The notes under the pieces are model-generated. The model was not told where the DNA came from and searched no databases. It worked only from the letters and a program-made list of their open reading frames with translations. Positions 1 through 9,330 of a stretch of DNA of 64,000 nt are shown one piece after another; position 1 is the first letter of the stretch; each line of letters begins with the position of its first letter. Both the position numbers and the translations under genes were made by a program. Source of the DNA: a bacterium (GTDB lineage Bacteria; Vulcanimicrobiota; Vulcanimicrobiia; Vulcanimicrobiales; Vulcanimicrobiaceae); NCBI GenBank assembly GCA_021790935.1, contig JAJYFL010000007.1:1-64000 (forward strand), in the 5' to 3' direction.

Positions 1-3000
1 AGCTTCTCGCGAATGCCGGCTGGTTCGTATCGTAGGGCGCCCTTCTCTTCGGCGAGATACTCGTCGGCATTTGCGGGTCCCATGGCGTCCATCTCCATCG
101 CCGGCTGCACGTGCGCCAGTTCGTAGCGCCCCAGATAGCTGACGGCCAGCTCGCGGAAGATATAGTCGAGTATTGAGGTTGCCATCTTGATGTGATCGTG
201 TCCCGTTACGGGGCCGTTGGGCTCGAAGCGCGTGAACGTGAATGCCTCGACGAACTCGTCGAGTGGGACGCCATGCTGAAGACCCAGGGAGATCGCGATC
301 GCGAAGTTGTTCATCAGCGAACGGAATGCGGCACCTTCCTTGTGCATGTCGATGAAGATCTCGCCAAGTTGGCCGCCTTCGTATTCGCCCGTGCGCAGGT
401 AGACCTTGTGGCCGCCGACGATCGCCTTCTGCGTGTAGCCGCTGCGGCGCTCCGGCAAGCGGCGGCGCTTCGCGATATAGCGGTAGACCATGCGCTCCGC
501 GACTTGCAAAGGCTTCTGAAACGTCTGATTCACGGCTTCGGGCGTTTCGTCGGCGATCTCGCCGCCCAGGTCGTAGGAGGCGGCCAGCGGTTGCGAGAGT
601 TTCGATCCGTCTCGATAGAGCGCCACCGCTTTGATCATCCGCTCCCAGGCGTAGCGGTAGGCTTCCTTGACGTCCGCGACCGTCGCCGATTGCGGCAGAT
701 TGATCGTCTTGCTGATGGCGCCCGAGACGAACGGCTGCGCGGCGGCCATCATATCGATGTGCGCCAGTGGCCGAATGAAGCGCATGCCGTGCTTGCCGCA
801 CGGCGTGGCACAGTCGAAGACGGCGAGGTGCTCGTCTTTGAGGTGCGGCGCGCCCTCGAGCGTCATCCGGCCGCAGATTACGTCGGAGGCCTCCTCGATC
901 TGGGCCGTGGTGAAGCCCAGGGCATCGTGCAGCAGCGAAAAGTTCCAATCGCCGAGTTGCTCGTCGTTCAAACCGAGCTTCTCCTTGCAGAAGTGCTCGC
1001 CGAGAGTGAACCGGTTGAAGGCGAACTGCAGCTCGAAGGCGCCAGGCAAGGCCGCTTCGACGCGCGCGAGCGCCTCGTCGTCGAATCCTTTGGCGCGCAA
1101 GACGGCGCGATTGACGTGCGGCGAGCCTTCGAGCGTTCCAGAACCCTTCGCGAACGCTTCGATTTCGCGGATCTGGGATTCGCTGTAGCCGAGTTTGCGC
1201 AGCGCCGATTCGACGGACTGGTTGACGATCTTGAAGTAACCGCCGCCGGCGAGCTTCTTGAACTTCACGAGCGCGAAATCGGGCTCGATTCCGGTGGTGT
1301 CGCAATCCATCACGAGGCCGATCGTACCCGTGGGAGCTATGACGGTCGTTTGTGCATTGCGGTAGCCCGCCACCTCGCCAATCGCAAGCGCTTCGTCCCA
1401 CATCTCTCGCGCGAGCTTCCACGTCTCTTGCGTGAAGAGGGTCGGCGCGTGCGTTACCGGCGTAATCGTCAGGCCTTCGTAAGCGTCGTCGGGCCCCTGG
1501 TAGGCGGCACGGCGATGGTTGCGAATCACCCGAAGCATCTGGGCCGCATTTGCCGCGTAGCGCGGGAACGAGCCGAGCTGCTGCGCCATCTCGGCCGACG
1601 TGCGATATGCCGCGCCCGTCATCAGAGAGGTGATGGCGCCGCACCAGCCGAGCGACTCCTCCGAGTCGTACGGCAGGCCCATGCGCATGAGCAACGTGCC
1701 GAGGTTTGCGTAGCCGAGGCCGAGCGTGCGGTAGTCGTACGATTTCTGCGCGATTACTCGGCTCGGGAACTGCGCCATGAGTACGCTTATCTCGAGCGTG
1801 AACGTCCAGATACGGCAAGCATCGGCAAAGCGCTTGGCATCGAAGTGTCCGTTCGCGTCCTCAAACGTAACGAGATTGAGGCTCGCGAGATTGCAGGCCG
1901 TGTCGTCCAAGAAGGCATACTCGGAACACGGATTCGTAGCGTTGATCCGTCCGTCGGCCGGACACGTATGCCACTCGTTGAACGTATCGTCGTACTGCAC
2001 GCCGGGATCGGCGCACTGCCATGCCGAGACGGCGATCTGTTCCCAAAGGTCGCGCGCCGGAAGCGAACGCGCGACGCGTCCGTCGGTCCGCTGGATGAGA
2101 TCCCAGTCTGCACCGGCGTCGAGCTTCTCGAAAAACGCGTCGGGGATGCGTACGGAGTTGTTAGAGTTTTGCCCGGAGACCGTGCCGTACGCCTTGCTGT
2201 CCCAGTTCGTATCGTAGGCCTCGATCTCGAGGTGCTTGTAACCTTGTCTCGCAAAGTCGAGCGCGTATTGGATGTTCGCCTGCGGAATGCCCGCGACCAA
2301 AGCCGCGCGCATCGCGGCCTTCAGTCCGGGATTGAGCGCGGGGTCCAACCGGGCGCCCTCGGGAATCCCCTCGTCGTTGGCGGCGCTCATGATGGCGTTG
2401 AGATGCTTCTGGCAGGAGATGGATCCGGCGACGAGGTCGGAGACTTTCTGCTCCTCTTTGACTTTCCACGTGACGAACGCTTCGATGTCCGGATGATCGA
2501 GATCGAGGCACACCATCTTTGCCGCGCGCCGCGTGGTGCCGCCCGACTTGATCGCACCGGCCGCCCGGTCGCCCACGCGCAAGAACGACATCAATCCGCT
2601 CGAGGTGCCGCCGCCCGAAAGCCGCTCTCCCTCGCCGCGAATATGACTGAAGTTCGATCCAGTATTATGGATCACCACGAGACCGTGTTCCCCGGCGAGA
2701 TAGGTGTTGGTCGAGCGCGTGGTCAAATCATTGAACGCGACATCGACCTCAACGGGAGTGACTTCCGTGACAAACGCGACGCCTTCGGCGACGAATCGTA
2801 GTCGCTCGAGGTCAGCATCGATCTCGTTTTCCTGCTTGGCAGCAATCGCCGCCAACACTTTCTGGGGATTTACGATCCCCTCGTAAACCAGGCGGCCCAC
2901 GTGGAACGTAGCGTCCCCCGAGGTTCCGTGCAGGCCGTATTGATCACGGTGCGGGAACAGCTTTTGTGCGAGATCGGGAGCGACGGGAAGGCAATACTTG

Positions 3001-5333
3001 CGGAATCCGCGTTCGTCGTTCCGTTCGAGCGCGGCGATATGTTTGGCCGTACCGAGGTTTGCGATGATGTTGCTCCGCAGGCGCATCGCCGTCGATTTGC
3101 GGACGATCGTTGCCAAGTAGTAGCCGCCGTTGAATACGACACCGCCGCCCAATCCCAAGAGCGACGCCATGCCGGCGATCTCCTCGACGAACGACTTGCA
3201 GACCGACGTATACGTCGCGCGACCACCTTGCACGGTGCCATCGGAGTCGATCAGGCCAGCAAGAAACGCTTCCTGGATGTGAGCAGTCGCTGACTTGATG
3301 AACGAAGGGACTTCCAGGGTTTTTGACTTGCTGCCCGGTGTGTGGATGACCGATGCGAAGAACTCGCACGCTGCAATGCGCGTGCAGGTCAGCGAAAGGC
3401 ACTTTGTTGGAACGGCAGGGCGATCGTCCGCGCGAATTGCCGACTTTGCGCCAAACCGCTCCAGCAGAATCCGGGCGACTTTTTCCAGTGGTTCGCGATC
3501 TTCGTCGTAGAAGCGGAGGCGGAGCTTCCTGTAGTAATACGTTCCGTACGGACGATCCACGCGCGTGCGCCGTTCATCCAGTGAACCATCGCCCAGGAAG
3601 TATCCGACAAGCCATGCAAGATCCTCGTCAATCGTAACCGAGGCGACTTGAGCCGAGCGATAGCGCGTATAGGTGTATGAAATTTGAGGGATTCTCTCGC
3701 GCAGTTCGACCAAGCGGCGCGATGTGCTATTCGGCCCGATCACGGCATCGCCGGCGCGCAACGCATCCGCCCGGCGCTCGCCGATCTTCTCCCCGTCCCA
3801 TACCATGAACGGATGCCAAGCGGATACCGTCGCTCGGGCGCCCGTATCGAACTTCACGGTAATCTTGTCGTCTCTTGCGACATCATAGGACCACACGCGA
3901 TCGATGGTATCTTCAACGATGCGCCCACTCTCGCTATCCAGGGAAAACGTCTTCAAACCAAGATCGCCGATATCGACATATCGGCCTTTCCCGTCGAACT
4001 CGTGGACCGGCCGCATTCGCGACATCTCCGCGAAAAAGTCGCCGATGCGTATGAGTCCGCGCCCGGCTACCGGTACAAGCGAACGTTCCGAAACGCAGCC
4101 GCTGCCGAATTTAAAGATGCGTGCCTCGCGGACCCAAAGGTCCATGATGCCGCCTTCGTTGACGAGATCGTCCTGGACGCTCTGGATGAAGCAGTTGTGT
4201 ACGACGACGCCGTTGGTTAGGAACGTATGGCTCTGGGTTTCGATGTCATAGACGTCCTGGTCGCAGACGTACTCGATCGATGCGATGATTTCATCGTGCA
4301 ATGCGGCTACGTTTCGTTCGGGCATCGCAAGGGGGGGCGCTAGCGGCTTAGGCGAGATGGCACCGGAGGCGACGCCGCTGCTTTGCGGCTGCGCGCAAAC
4401 GAGAACGGAACTCTCTGCTGTCGGGAGTAACGGCGATACGACGGCCGTCTCCGTACGCCGTACCACGCGCATTCCCGGTTGCAAACTCGCTACCGCGCAC
4501 CAGTCCTGCTTGGCATTGCGGTCGCCGGTCGTTAGAACTAAGTGGTCGGCCGTAGCCTCGAAGTAAGCTCCGTTGTTGAGATTGATGCGGTAGACGGATT
4601 TGACGCCGTTATGTTTGACGGCAACGACCTTCGTGATGCCGGTCTTGTCGTAGACTGGCAGGCCGACGAGGTTCCGCGCTACGATGTCGCCGATCGCTAC
4701 GGGGCCGTCGGGCGTCGTGACGAGCGCGCGATACGGCAGGCACGCGTGGGGAGCCGGGTGCTCGTAGGCACTGGTCGAGCGGTTCAGCTCGAGCGTCTTA
4801 GGGTCTACGAAGTAGTGGCCTTGCGGCGGACCGGCGATACCGTACGCCCAGTGCAGACCCGTGTTGAACCATTGGGGCGAGTTCGGCGCGCCGATCTGGC
4901 GCGCGAGCATGGCGCACATCTCGTCGTAATACGTGCGCGCGTCTTCCTCGGTATCGAAATAGCCGTGTTTGAAGCCCCAGTAGGTCCAGCAGCCCGCGAG
5001 CCGGTTGAAGACCTGGCGCGCATCGCGCTCCGCGCCGAACTGCGCGTCACGCGGCAGTACCGCGAGCGCCTCCTCGTCGGGGACGCTGCACGAGAGCCAT
5101 TCCGGTATGCCGGGCTCCGGTACGCGCTTGCAGTGGGTCGGCACGCCCGCCTTGCGGCAATATTTTTGAGCCAGAACGTCGACGGCGACCTGCGACCAGC
5201 CCTTCGGAACCATGACGTCCTGCGCTTCGAAGATCACCGAGCCGTCTGGGTTGACGATGCGGGAGGTGCGCGGCTCGAAGATGACGCCGGCATAGGTATC
5301 GGTGGGCGTGGAATACGTGCGCTGAAACTTCAT
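1..5333 (-). CDS. nrdJ: Adenosylcobalamin-dependent (class II) ribonucleotide reductase precursor with two inteins; 3' end cut by window
   Basis: Reduces ribonucleotides to deoxyribonucleotides using a B12-generated thiyl radical. The reading frame is open from the ATG at 5333 to the window edge (1777 codons seen, C-terminus missing). Removing two inteins (183 and 478 residues) leaves 1116 extein residues. The joined extein reads [12 protein letters not shown] and [19 protein letters not shown], both canonical for the family. The radical-site motif NPCSEY is at about 1920-1937. The stretch [11 protein letters not shown] lies downstream of intein 2. The ATG is preceded by a strong GGAGGAAGGAG ribosome site, 6 nt away. 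The promoter and two NrdR-like boxes lie about 95 nt upstream. I saw no cobalamin riboswitch in the short 5' UTR. No nrdA or nrdB is in the window. Very sure of the identity. Confidence 0.97.
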   Translation of the reverse strand, partial: MKFQRTYSTPTDTYAGVIFEPRTSRIVNPDGSVIFEAQDVMVPKGWSQVAVDVLAQKYCRKAGVPTHCKRVPEPGIPEWLSCSVPDEEALAVLPRDAQFGAERDARQVFNRLAGCWTYWGFKHGYFDTEEDARTYYDEMCAMLARQIGAPNSPQWFNTGLHWAYGIAGPPQGHYFVDPKTLELNRSTSAYEHPAPHACLPYRALVTTPDGPVAIGDIVARNLVGLPVYDKTGITKVVAVKHNGVKSVYRINLNNGAYFEATADHLVLTTGDRNAKQDWCAVASLQPGMRVVRRTETAVVSPLLPTAESSVLVCAQPQSSGVASGAISPKPLAPPLAMPERNVAALHDEIIASIEYVCDQDVYDIETQSHTFLTNGVVVHNCFIQSVQDDLVNEGGIMDLWVREARIFKFGSGCVSERSLVPVAGRGLIRIGDFFAEMSRMRPVHEFDGKGRYVDIGDLGLKTFSLDSESGRIVEDTIDRVWSYDVARDDKITVKFDTGARATVSAWHPFMVWDGEKIGERRADALRAGDAVIGPNSTSRRLVELRERIPQISYTYTRYRSAQVASVTIDEDLAWLVGYFLGDGSLDERRTRVDRPYGTYYYRKLRLRFYDEDREPLEKVARILLERFGAKSAIRADDRPAVPTKCLSLTCTRIAACEFFASVIHTPGSKSKTLEVPSFIKSATAHIQEAFLAGLIDSDGTVQGGRATYTSVCKSFVEEIAGMASLLGLGGGVVFNGGYYLATIVRKSTAMRLRSNIIANLGTAKHIAALERNDERGFRKYCLPVAPDLAQKLFPHRDQYGLHGTSGDATFHVGRLVYEGIVNPQKVLAAIAAKQENEIDADLERLRFVAEGVAFVTEVTPVEVDVAFNDLTTRSTNTYLAGEHGLVVIHNTGSNFSHIRGEGERLSGGGTSSGLMSFLRVGDRAAGAIKSGGTTRRAAKMVCLDLDHPDIEAFVTWKVKEEQKVSDLVAGSISCQKHLNAIMSAANDEGIPEGARLDPALNPGLKAAMRAALVAGIPQANIQYALDFARQGYKHLEIEAYDTNWDSKAYGTVSGQNSNNSVRIPDAFFEKLDAGADWDLIQRTDGRVARSLPARDLWEQIAVSAWQCADPGVQYDDTFNEWHTCPADGRINATNPCSEYAFLDDTACNLASLNLVTFEDANGHFDAKRFADACRIWTFTLEISVLMAQFPSRVIAQKSYDYRTLGLGYANLGTLLMRMGLPYDSEESLGWCGAITSLMTGAAYRTSAEMAQQLGSFPRYAANAAQMLRVIRNHRRAAYQGPDDAYEGLTITPVTHAPTLFTQETWKLAREMWDEALAIGEVAGYRNAQTTVIAPTGTIGLVMDCDTTGIEPDFALVKFKKLAGGGYFKIVNQSVESALRKLGYSESQIREIEAFAKGSGTLEGSPHVNRAVLRAKGFDDEALARVEAALPGAFELQFAFNRFTLGEHFCKEKLGLNDEQLGDWNFSLLHDALGFTTAQIEEASDVICGRMTLEGAPHLKDEHLAVFDCATPCGKHGMRFIRPLAHIDMMAAAQPFVSGAISKTINLPQSATVADVKEAYRYAWERMIKAVALYRDGSKLSQPLAASYDLGGEIADETPEAVNQTFQKPLQVAERMVYRYIAKRRRLPERRSGYTQKAIVGGHKVYLRTGEYEGGQLGEIFIDMHKEGAAFRSLMNNFAIAISLGLQHGVPLDEFVEAFTFTRFEPNGPVTGHDHIKMATSILDYIFRELAVSYLGRYELAHVQPAMEMDAMGPANADEYLAEEKGALRYEPAGIREK
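2664..4097 (-). other. Intein 2 of NrdJ, large, with LAGLIDADG homing endonuclease
   Basis: This in-frame insertion of 478 residues begins with Cys1 directly after FKFGSG and ends with His-Asn directly before Thr+1 of [13 protein letters not shown], so precise excision restores the normal NrdJ sequence. Block B has ATVSAWHPF. Two dodecapeptide endonuclease motifs are visible: [13 protein letters not shown] (about 3585-3623) and [13 protein letters not shown] (about 3234-3273), each with an acidic residue in the usual place. Block F reads [16 protein letters not shown]. Both splicing and endonuclease parts look intact, so this may be an active homing element. The boundaries come from extein continuity and are firm. 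Confidence 0.95.
4194..4742 (-). other. Intein 1 of NrdJ, mini-intein without endonuclease
   Basis: This in-frame insertion of 183 residues begins with Cys1 ([10 protein letters not shown], block A), has a block B with [16 protein letters not shown] (the T-x-x-H motif is ADHL-like) and ends with [20 protein letters not shown] followed by Cys+1 of CFIQSVQDD. No dodecapeptide motif is present; the middle is a short Ala/Pro/Ser-rich linker. It therefore looks like a splicing-only mini-intein that lost its endonuclease. The +1 residue it needs for splicing is the NrdJ cysteine that corresponds to the redox-active Cys225 of class I enzymes (inferred from family alignment). Confidence 0.94.
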
Positions 5334-5427
5334 TCGGGGCTCCTTCCTCCACGGCGGAGGACCCTGACGATTCGAGAGGCCGGGGGCGAACGCCTGTTCG
5401 ATTTAGTGCCGGGGCTCGGCCGGCGGG

Positions 5428-5443
5428 TGCCATAGATTGTACT
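5428..5443. promoter_or_regulatory. NrdR box 2 (overlaps -10)
   Basis: Read on the reverse strand, AGTACAATCTATGGCA matches the NrdR core at eight of ten positions (CaAtcTaTgG). Its centre is 31 bp from that of box 1, about three helical turns, the arrangement expected for cooperative NrdR binding. It covers the -10 hexamer. Confidence 0.55.
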
Positions 5444-5464
5444 ACCGGGACGGCATTGATACAA
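5436..5464 (-). promoter_or_regulatory. nrdJ promoter (-35 TTGTAT, 17 bp, -10 TACAAT)
   Basis: On the reverse strand, TTGTAT (5464-5459) and TACAAT (5441-5436) are separated by exactly 17 bp, which fits a sigma-70-type promoter. Transcription would start near 5429 and give a 5' UTR of about 95 nt before the nrdJ ATG. Both hexamers lie inside the two NrdR-like boxes. Confidence 0.7.
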
Positions 5465-5474
5465 GATGTAGTGC
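5459..5474. promoter_or_regulatory. NrdR box 1 (overlaps -35)
   Basis: ATACAAGATGTAGTGC fits the NrdR-box pattern around the core CaAtATaTtG at eight of ten core positions, including the central AT. It covers the -35 hexamer of nrdJ. NrdR is the zinc-ribbon/ATP-cone repressor of ribonucleotide reductase genes; its own gene is not in this window. Confidence 0.6.
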
Positions 5475-5609
5475 TTTCGTCCTTGTGGGCAACCTGTTGA
5501 GAAGCCGATATTCCTGCGAATGGCGGGTGGAGAAGCGGATGGCTGGGTGGGCAGCCTGTGGAGATCTCCGAGGATAGTGGGGAGAAGTAGCGCAATCGCT
5601 GCCAGGAGC

Positions 5610-6095
5610 ATGTTGTGGCCCGATCGCTATGCCGTTCGCCTTTACGAGATCTCGCTCGACGAACTCTCGGCCTCCGGGTTTCGGGGGCTGATCGTGGACC
5701 TCGATAATACGCTCTTAGGGTTTCGGCAGACCGAGCTCGCCGAGGAACACCTGGCTTGGGTTCGAGATGCGCGAGCGCGTGGTTTCGCCATCGTGATGGT
5801 CTCGAATAATTTCAACGAGCGGGTTACGGATATCGCAGCTCAGCTGGGTGTCGACTGCGTTCCGAACGCCCTCAAGCCGTTGCCGTTCGGCTTCATCCGA
5901 GCCCTGCGCCGCCTCGGCCTTCCCCGCCGCCAGGTAGCCGTGGTGGGCGACCAGCTCTTTACCGACGTCCTGGGTGCCAAGCTCTGCGGCCTGCACGCCA
6001 TCCTGACCGAGCCTATCGAGAGTCAGGATTTTCCCGTCACCAAGTTCTTCCGCTTCCTCGAGCGCTTGATGCTGCCCGCCAGGCGCGCACCATGA
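5610..6095 (+). CDS. YqeG-family HAD-type phosphatase
   Basis: This 161-residue protein has HAD motif I as VDLDNTLLGF (two catalytic Asp), motif II around IVMVSNNFNERV, and motif III/IV as VVGDQLFTDVLGAKL. That order and the short length fit the YqeG / HAD-IIIA phosphatase family. The substrate is unknown; relatives include mitochondrial phosphatidylglycerophosphate phosphatase (Gep4), so a lipid-phosphate role is possible but not shown. I chose the ATG at 5610 because the typical family start follows; the AGGAG just before it is very close, so TTG at 5613 is an alternative. Its stop overlaps the aroE start as ATGA, so the two are probably translationally coupled. Confidence 0.85.
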   Translation: MLWPDRYAVRLYEISLDELSASGFRGLIVDLDNTLLGFRQTELAEEHLAWVRDARARGFAIVMVSNNFNERVTDIAAQLGVDCVPNALKPLPFGFIRALRRLGLPRRQVAVVGDQLFTDVLGAKLCGLHAILTEPIESQDFPVTKFFRFLERLMLPARRAP

Positions 6096-6874
6096 GGCTG
6101 GCGCTGATCGGCGATCCGGTTGCACATAGCGCGAGCCCGGCAATCCACAGAATGCTGCTGCGGGAGGCGGGCATCGACGACGGCTCGTACGACGCGATCC
6201 GCGTGCCGAAGGGCAACGGCATAGCCGTGGTGCGGCGCATGCGCATCGACGGCTACGCCGGGCTCAACGTGACGACCCCGCTCAAGGAAGAAGTGCTCGC
6301 CGCCTGCGATTATCTGGATGCGGAGGCCGAGATGGCGCAAGCCGTCAACACGCTGTTCCTCGGCCGGCAGATCCGCGGCACGAACACCGACGGCGTCGGA
6401 GCTCGGATGGCGCTCGAGGCCGCTATCGACGAATCGATCGCGCTGAAACGGATCGGCGTGCTCGGCACCGGACCGACCGCGCGGGCGATCCTCGCCCAGT
6501 TGCACGAGAACGATGCGTACGCTTTCGTATGGGGCCGCGACGATCTAAAAGTCCGGGCGCTTTGCGAACGATTCGAGGCGGATGCTTGGCCGGAGAATCC
6601 TCCGGAGATCGTCCTGTCGACGTTGCCGCCCGGGGTGCTGCTGCCGGACGCGCTCGCCGAGGACGTGCGCCGCGCGGACGTCGTGATGGATGCGAATTAC
6701 GGCGATCGGTCGACGCTCGAGCGCAGGCTGCAGCGGCAGGTTCTACGCGGCGACGCGATGCTCGAGGCGCAGGCACGAGCGTCGTTCGAATACTGGCTCG
6801 CGAACCTCGAACCGGCTGCAGAGAGTCTCCTGGAAGACCGGAGAGGGGGAGATTCGAACTCCCGAGACGCTTGA
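6092..6874 (+). CDS. aroE: Shikimate dehydrogenase
   Basis: Reduces 3-dehydroshikimate to shikimate with NADPH in the aromatic amino acid pathway. The shikimate-binding HSASPAIH lies at residues 12-19. NVTTPLKE near residue 55 carries the catalytic Lys. NTDGVGA follows at about residue 92. A dinucleotide-binding GVLGTGPTARAIL begins near residue 122. Length is 260 residues, slightly short of the usual 270-285. It starts in a 4-nt overlap with the upstream phosphatase gene. Its last 12 codons run antisense through the tRNA-Ser gene, so the C-terminal tail (GGDSNSRDA) is encoded by the complement of the tRNA 3' half and is unlikely to be conserved. Confidence 0.92.
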   Translation: MRLALIGDPVAHSASPAIHRMLLREAGIDDGSYDAIRVPKGNGIAVVRRMRIDGYAGLNVTTPLKEEVLAACDYLDAEAEMAQAVNTLFLGRQIRGTNTDGVGARMALEAAIDESIALKRIGVLGTGPTARAILAQLHENDAYAFVWGRDDLKVRALCERFEADAWPENPPEIVLSTLPPGVLLPDALAEDVRRADVVMDANYGDRSTLERRLQRQVLRGDAMLEAQARASFEYWLANLEPAAESLLEDRRGGDSNSRDA

Positions 6875-6926
6875 CACGTCTGCTCGCTTTCCAAGCGAGT
6901 GCATTCAACCGCTCTGCCACCTCTCC
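6840..6926 (-). tRNA. tRNA-Ser (anticodon GGA)
   Basis: The reverse strand folds as a class II tRNA. The acceptor GGAGAGG pairs with CCTCTCC, the anticodon stem is CTCGC/GCGAG with loop TTGGAAA, there is a long variable arm, and the T arm contains GTTCGAA. The length is 87 nt. No CCA is encoded. The gene overlaps the aroE stop region in antisense. Confidence 0.96.
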
Positions 6927-6989
6927 GCGAACGCGCCGCGCTCCACTGCGGTTTGTTTAGGAGAGCCGCCGAGGCCTCCTGGGGCCTCC

Positions 6990-7766
6990 TTAAGAGGTTG
7001 TGAGGAGCTGCTCGCATTCGGAAGGCGGTAGCGGGCGGCTGAACAGAAACCCTTGGGCGAACTCGCAACCGCATTCGCGAAGAAAATCGCGCTGCGGCGC
7101 GGTTTCAACTCCCTCGGCCAGGACCCGCAAGCCCAGCGCGTGCGCCATCGCGATGATGGCCGAAACGATCGCCAAATCGTTGGCGTCTTCGGGGATGTCG
7201 CGGACGAACGACTTGTCGATCTTGAGCACGTCGATGGGAAAGCGCTTCAGATAGCTGAGGGAAGAGTAACCGGTTCCGAAATCGTCGAGCGCGAGGCCGA
7301 TACCCAGCGATTTGAGCTGGCGCATCACGCCGATGCTCTCTTCGGCGTTGTGCATCGCGACGGTCTCGGTAATCTCGAAGTCCAAATCCGTTGCGTCGAA
7401 GCCTGAGAGGTGAAGCGCGTCTTCGATCTGCTTCACGAGGTTGAAGTGCAGGAACTGGCGTCCGGAAAGGTTGACGGCCAGCCGCAGGCGGCGGCCGTAC
7501 TCCTGCTGCCAGCCGCGCATCTGCGCGGTGGCGGCGCGCAGCACCCACTCGCCGAGTTGCACGATAAAACCCGTCGTCTCCGCCTGCCCGATGAAGGTCT
7601 CGGGCATCGCGAAGGTGTTATCGCGCTGCGGCCACCGGCAGAGCGCTTCGAAGCCGACGATGCGTTCGTCCGCCAGCGTCACGACGGGCTGATAATATAC
7701 GAGAAATTCGCCGTAGCTAAGCGCATTCGACATGCGCTGATGCATCGGCATGAGGCGATAACTCAC
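6990..7766 (-). CDS. Stand-alone EAL-domain cyclic-di-GMP phosphodiesterase
   Basis: Predicted to hydrolyse cyclic di-GMP to pGpG. The 258 residues are essentially one EAL domain. FEALCRW carries the EAL signature. ITET, DDFGTGYSSLSYL, KIDKSFV and EGVET supply the metal-binding and catalytic acidic residues and Lys, and AQGF lies near the end. No GGDEF, PAS, receiver or membrane segment is present, so how it is controlled is not visible. The start is taken as the GTG at 7766; the frame stays open further upstream without a better start, so an N-terminal truncation of a larger protein cannot be excluded. Confidence 0.88.
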   Translation of the reverse strand: MSYRLMPMHQRMSNALSYGEFLVYYQPVVTLADERIVGFEALCRWPQRDNTFAMPETFIGQAETTGFIVQLGEWVLRAATAQMRGWQQEYGRRLRLAVNLSGRQFLHFNLVKQIEDALHLSGFDATDLDFEITETVAMHNAEESIGVMRQLKSLGIGLALDDFGTGYSSLSYLKRFPIDVLKIDKSFVRDIPEDANDLAIVSAIIAMAHALGLRVLAEGVETAPQRDFLRECGCEFAQGFLFSRPLPPSECEQLLTTS

Positions 7767-7803
7767 GTCGGGCCTATATGTTTGATGTTTGAGGAGCGTG
7801 GGC

Positions 7804-8406
7804 CTACAAGCGGCGGAACGATTTTTTGAAGTAGGCTAGGTGCGCCTTTCTGAAATAGGCGACGCGCGCTGCCTCTTCGGCGGCATCCGCAAGCACGAAG
7901 GCATGTTCCAGCGTGGAACCAACCGTCGAGAGGCCGTGCGATGCCATCAGGACGGCATCGGTGCCCGTGGCAAATTGCTCGGCGACCGCGTGCGCGAGCT
8001 CTGGAGATCCGGGCGGAAGATACGGCGTCCAGGCGACCGCGCCGAGCGTCTCGCGCGCGCCGACCGTGTCGCACGGCAGAGGGAGGCCATACCGGGACCA
8101 GACGACGCAGAACGTCGGGTGCGCGTGAACGACGGCGCGTGCATCCGGCCGAGCGGCGTATGCCGCAGCGTGCAGCGCGACCTCGCTGCTGGGTCGGAGG
8201 CCGGCCTCGCGCGGCGCACCGCCGGCATCGGTCCGGACGAGCTCGTCTGCACGCAGATCTCGAAGCGAGCGCCCGGACGGCGTTACCAGAAGATCGCCGT
8301 TGCGTAGGCGGACGCTGAGGTTGCCGCTGGTGCCGCTGACGAGGCGCCGCTCCCAAAGCACGCGGCAGTAGGCCGCGATCTCGCGCGCGGCATCGCCATA
8401 CTCCAT
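7804..8406 (-). CDS. Class II aldolase/adducin-family protein
   Basis: A zinc-dependent aldolase of the fuculose-1-phosphate / ribulose-5-phosphate epimerase superfamily, 200 residues. Visible landmarks are SGTSGNLSVR near residue 24 (phosphate-binding loop), TPSGRS, PSSEVALH with the catalytic-type Glu, HAHP with two zinc-binding His at about residues 93-95, and SHGL with the third His near residue 156. The exact substrate cannot be read from sequence. It starts 4 nt after the stop of the short aldehyde dehydrogenase gene, so the pair is probably one operon acting on a phosphorylated or free aldehyde. Confidence 0.85.
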   Translation of the reverse strand: MEYGDAAREIAAYCRVLWERRLVSGTSGNLSVRLRNGDLLVTPSGRSLRDLRADELVRTDAGGAPREAGLRPSSEVALHAAAYAARPDARAVVHAHPTFCVVWSRYGLPLPCDTVGARETLGAVAWTPYLPPGSPELAHAVAEQFATGTDAVLMASHGLSTVGSTLEHAFVLADAAEEAARVAYFRKAHLAYFKKSFRRL

Positions 8407-8410
8407 CGCT

Positions 8411-9295
8411 CTAGATGCCGGCGGGGTGCCAGATCGTCTTTATCTCGCTGTAGGCTGCTATCTCGTCTAGGCTTTGAGCGTGTGGACCGAACCACCAAGG
8501 GCGCCCGCGTTTCTCGAAGAGATGCGTCCGCTTGACGTTCCCGGCGGCCTGCGACTGCAGCTCCTTGGTGAGGGGCGGATCGTCGTCGACAAAGGCGAGC
8601 GCGTCGACGTTCATGTGCTTGGCGAGGACCGGTCCGAGCTCGCTGCGGAAGCCCGTCAAGACGTTCGCGACCCCGGCCGGGACGTCGCTCGTGGCCAGGG
8701 TCTCGGCAAGAGCGATCGCCGTGCGCGGATCGCGTTCCGAGGCGACCAGCACGGCGGCGTTGCCGGCGACCAGCGCCGGCAGAAGCACCGAGACCAAACC
8801 GAGCAGCGCGGGCTGATCGGGAGCCAGCAGCGCTACGACCCCCATCGGTTCCGCGGTCGAAAAGTTCAGATGCGCTCCGCCGACGGGGTTACGCGCCGAG
8901 AGCAGCGCGTTGAACTTGTCGCACCAGCCGGCGTACCATACGACGCGGTCGATTGAAGCCGTCACTTCGGCCTCGGCATCTTCCGGCGTGAGTTCGCAGC
9001 CCTCGGCTACGCGCCGGAGCAGCTCGTCGCGACGAGCCTCCATCATCTCGGCGAGGCGGTAGAGGACGAGGCCGCGGGTCGCGGGGGCGGTCGCCTGCCA
9101 CTTGGGAGCCGCGGCTCGGGCCGCCACGACGGCATCGCGCACGTCCTTTCGCGAGGCGCGGGCGACGTTCGCCGCAAACTCGCGGCCGTTCCAAAGGGGG
9201 TCGCTACGCCCCGATTCGGAACGAACGAACGCGCCGTTGATGAAGAGTTTGTACATCTTACGAACGGCCAGGCGCGCCGATTCTTCCTTTGCCAT
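8411..9295 (-). CDS. Short aldehyde dehydrogenase-like protein lacking the catalytic domain
   Basis: This 294-residue protein aligns with the N-terminal cofactor-binding half of aldehyde dehydrogenases (KLFINGAFVRSESG near residue 16, WYAGWCDKFN, then a degenerate cofactor region with ALLAPDQPALLG). It ends without the catalytic ELGGK Glu and the active-site Cys. No frame continues the missing half downstream, because the aldolase gene begins 4 nt later. The distinctive tail (EIAAYSEIKTIWHPAGI) looks like a real terminus and not a random frameshift end. Full-length enzymes are near 480 residues; one is at 12853-14289. A non-catalytic partner or structural subunit is possible. Activity as a dehydrogenase is unlikely. 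Confidence 0.8.
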   Translation of the reverse strand: MAKEESARLAVRKMYKLFINGAFVRSESGRSDPLWNGREFAANVARASRKDVRDAVVAARAAAPKWQATAPATRGLVLYRLAEMMEARRDELLRRVAEGCELTPEDAEAEVTASIDRVVWYAGWCDKFNALLSARNPVGGAHLNFSTAEPMGVVALLAPDQPALLGLVSVLLPALVAGNAAVLVASERDPRTAIALAETLATSDVPAGVANVLTGFRSELGPVLAKHMNVDALAFVDDDPPLTKELQSQAAGNVKRTHLFEKRGRPWWFGPHAQSLDEIAAYSEIKTIWHPAGI

Positions 9296-9330
9296 GCCTA
9301 CCAGCTACGACGTAGGGTTGGGCCGGACCT

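Noticed and set aside
192-2801. A long forward open frame of 869 codons antisense to nrdJ
   Set aside because: It mirrors the conserved nrdJ frame on the other strand, a usual effect of high GC codon bias; its translation is Arg-rich and matches no fold.
5334-5430. Possible cobalamin riboswitch before the B12-dependent nrdJ
   Set aside because: The 5' UTR is about 95 nt, too short for the cobalamin aptamer, and no B12-box sequence is visible.
8411-9295. The short ALDH as a frameshifted full-length gene
   Set aside because: No downstream frame encodes the ELGGK/Cys half; the next gene starts after 4 nt and is a different family.
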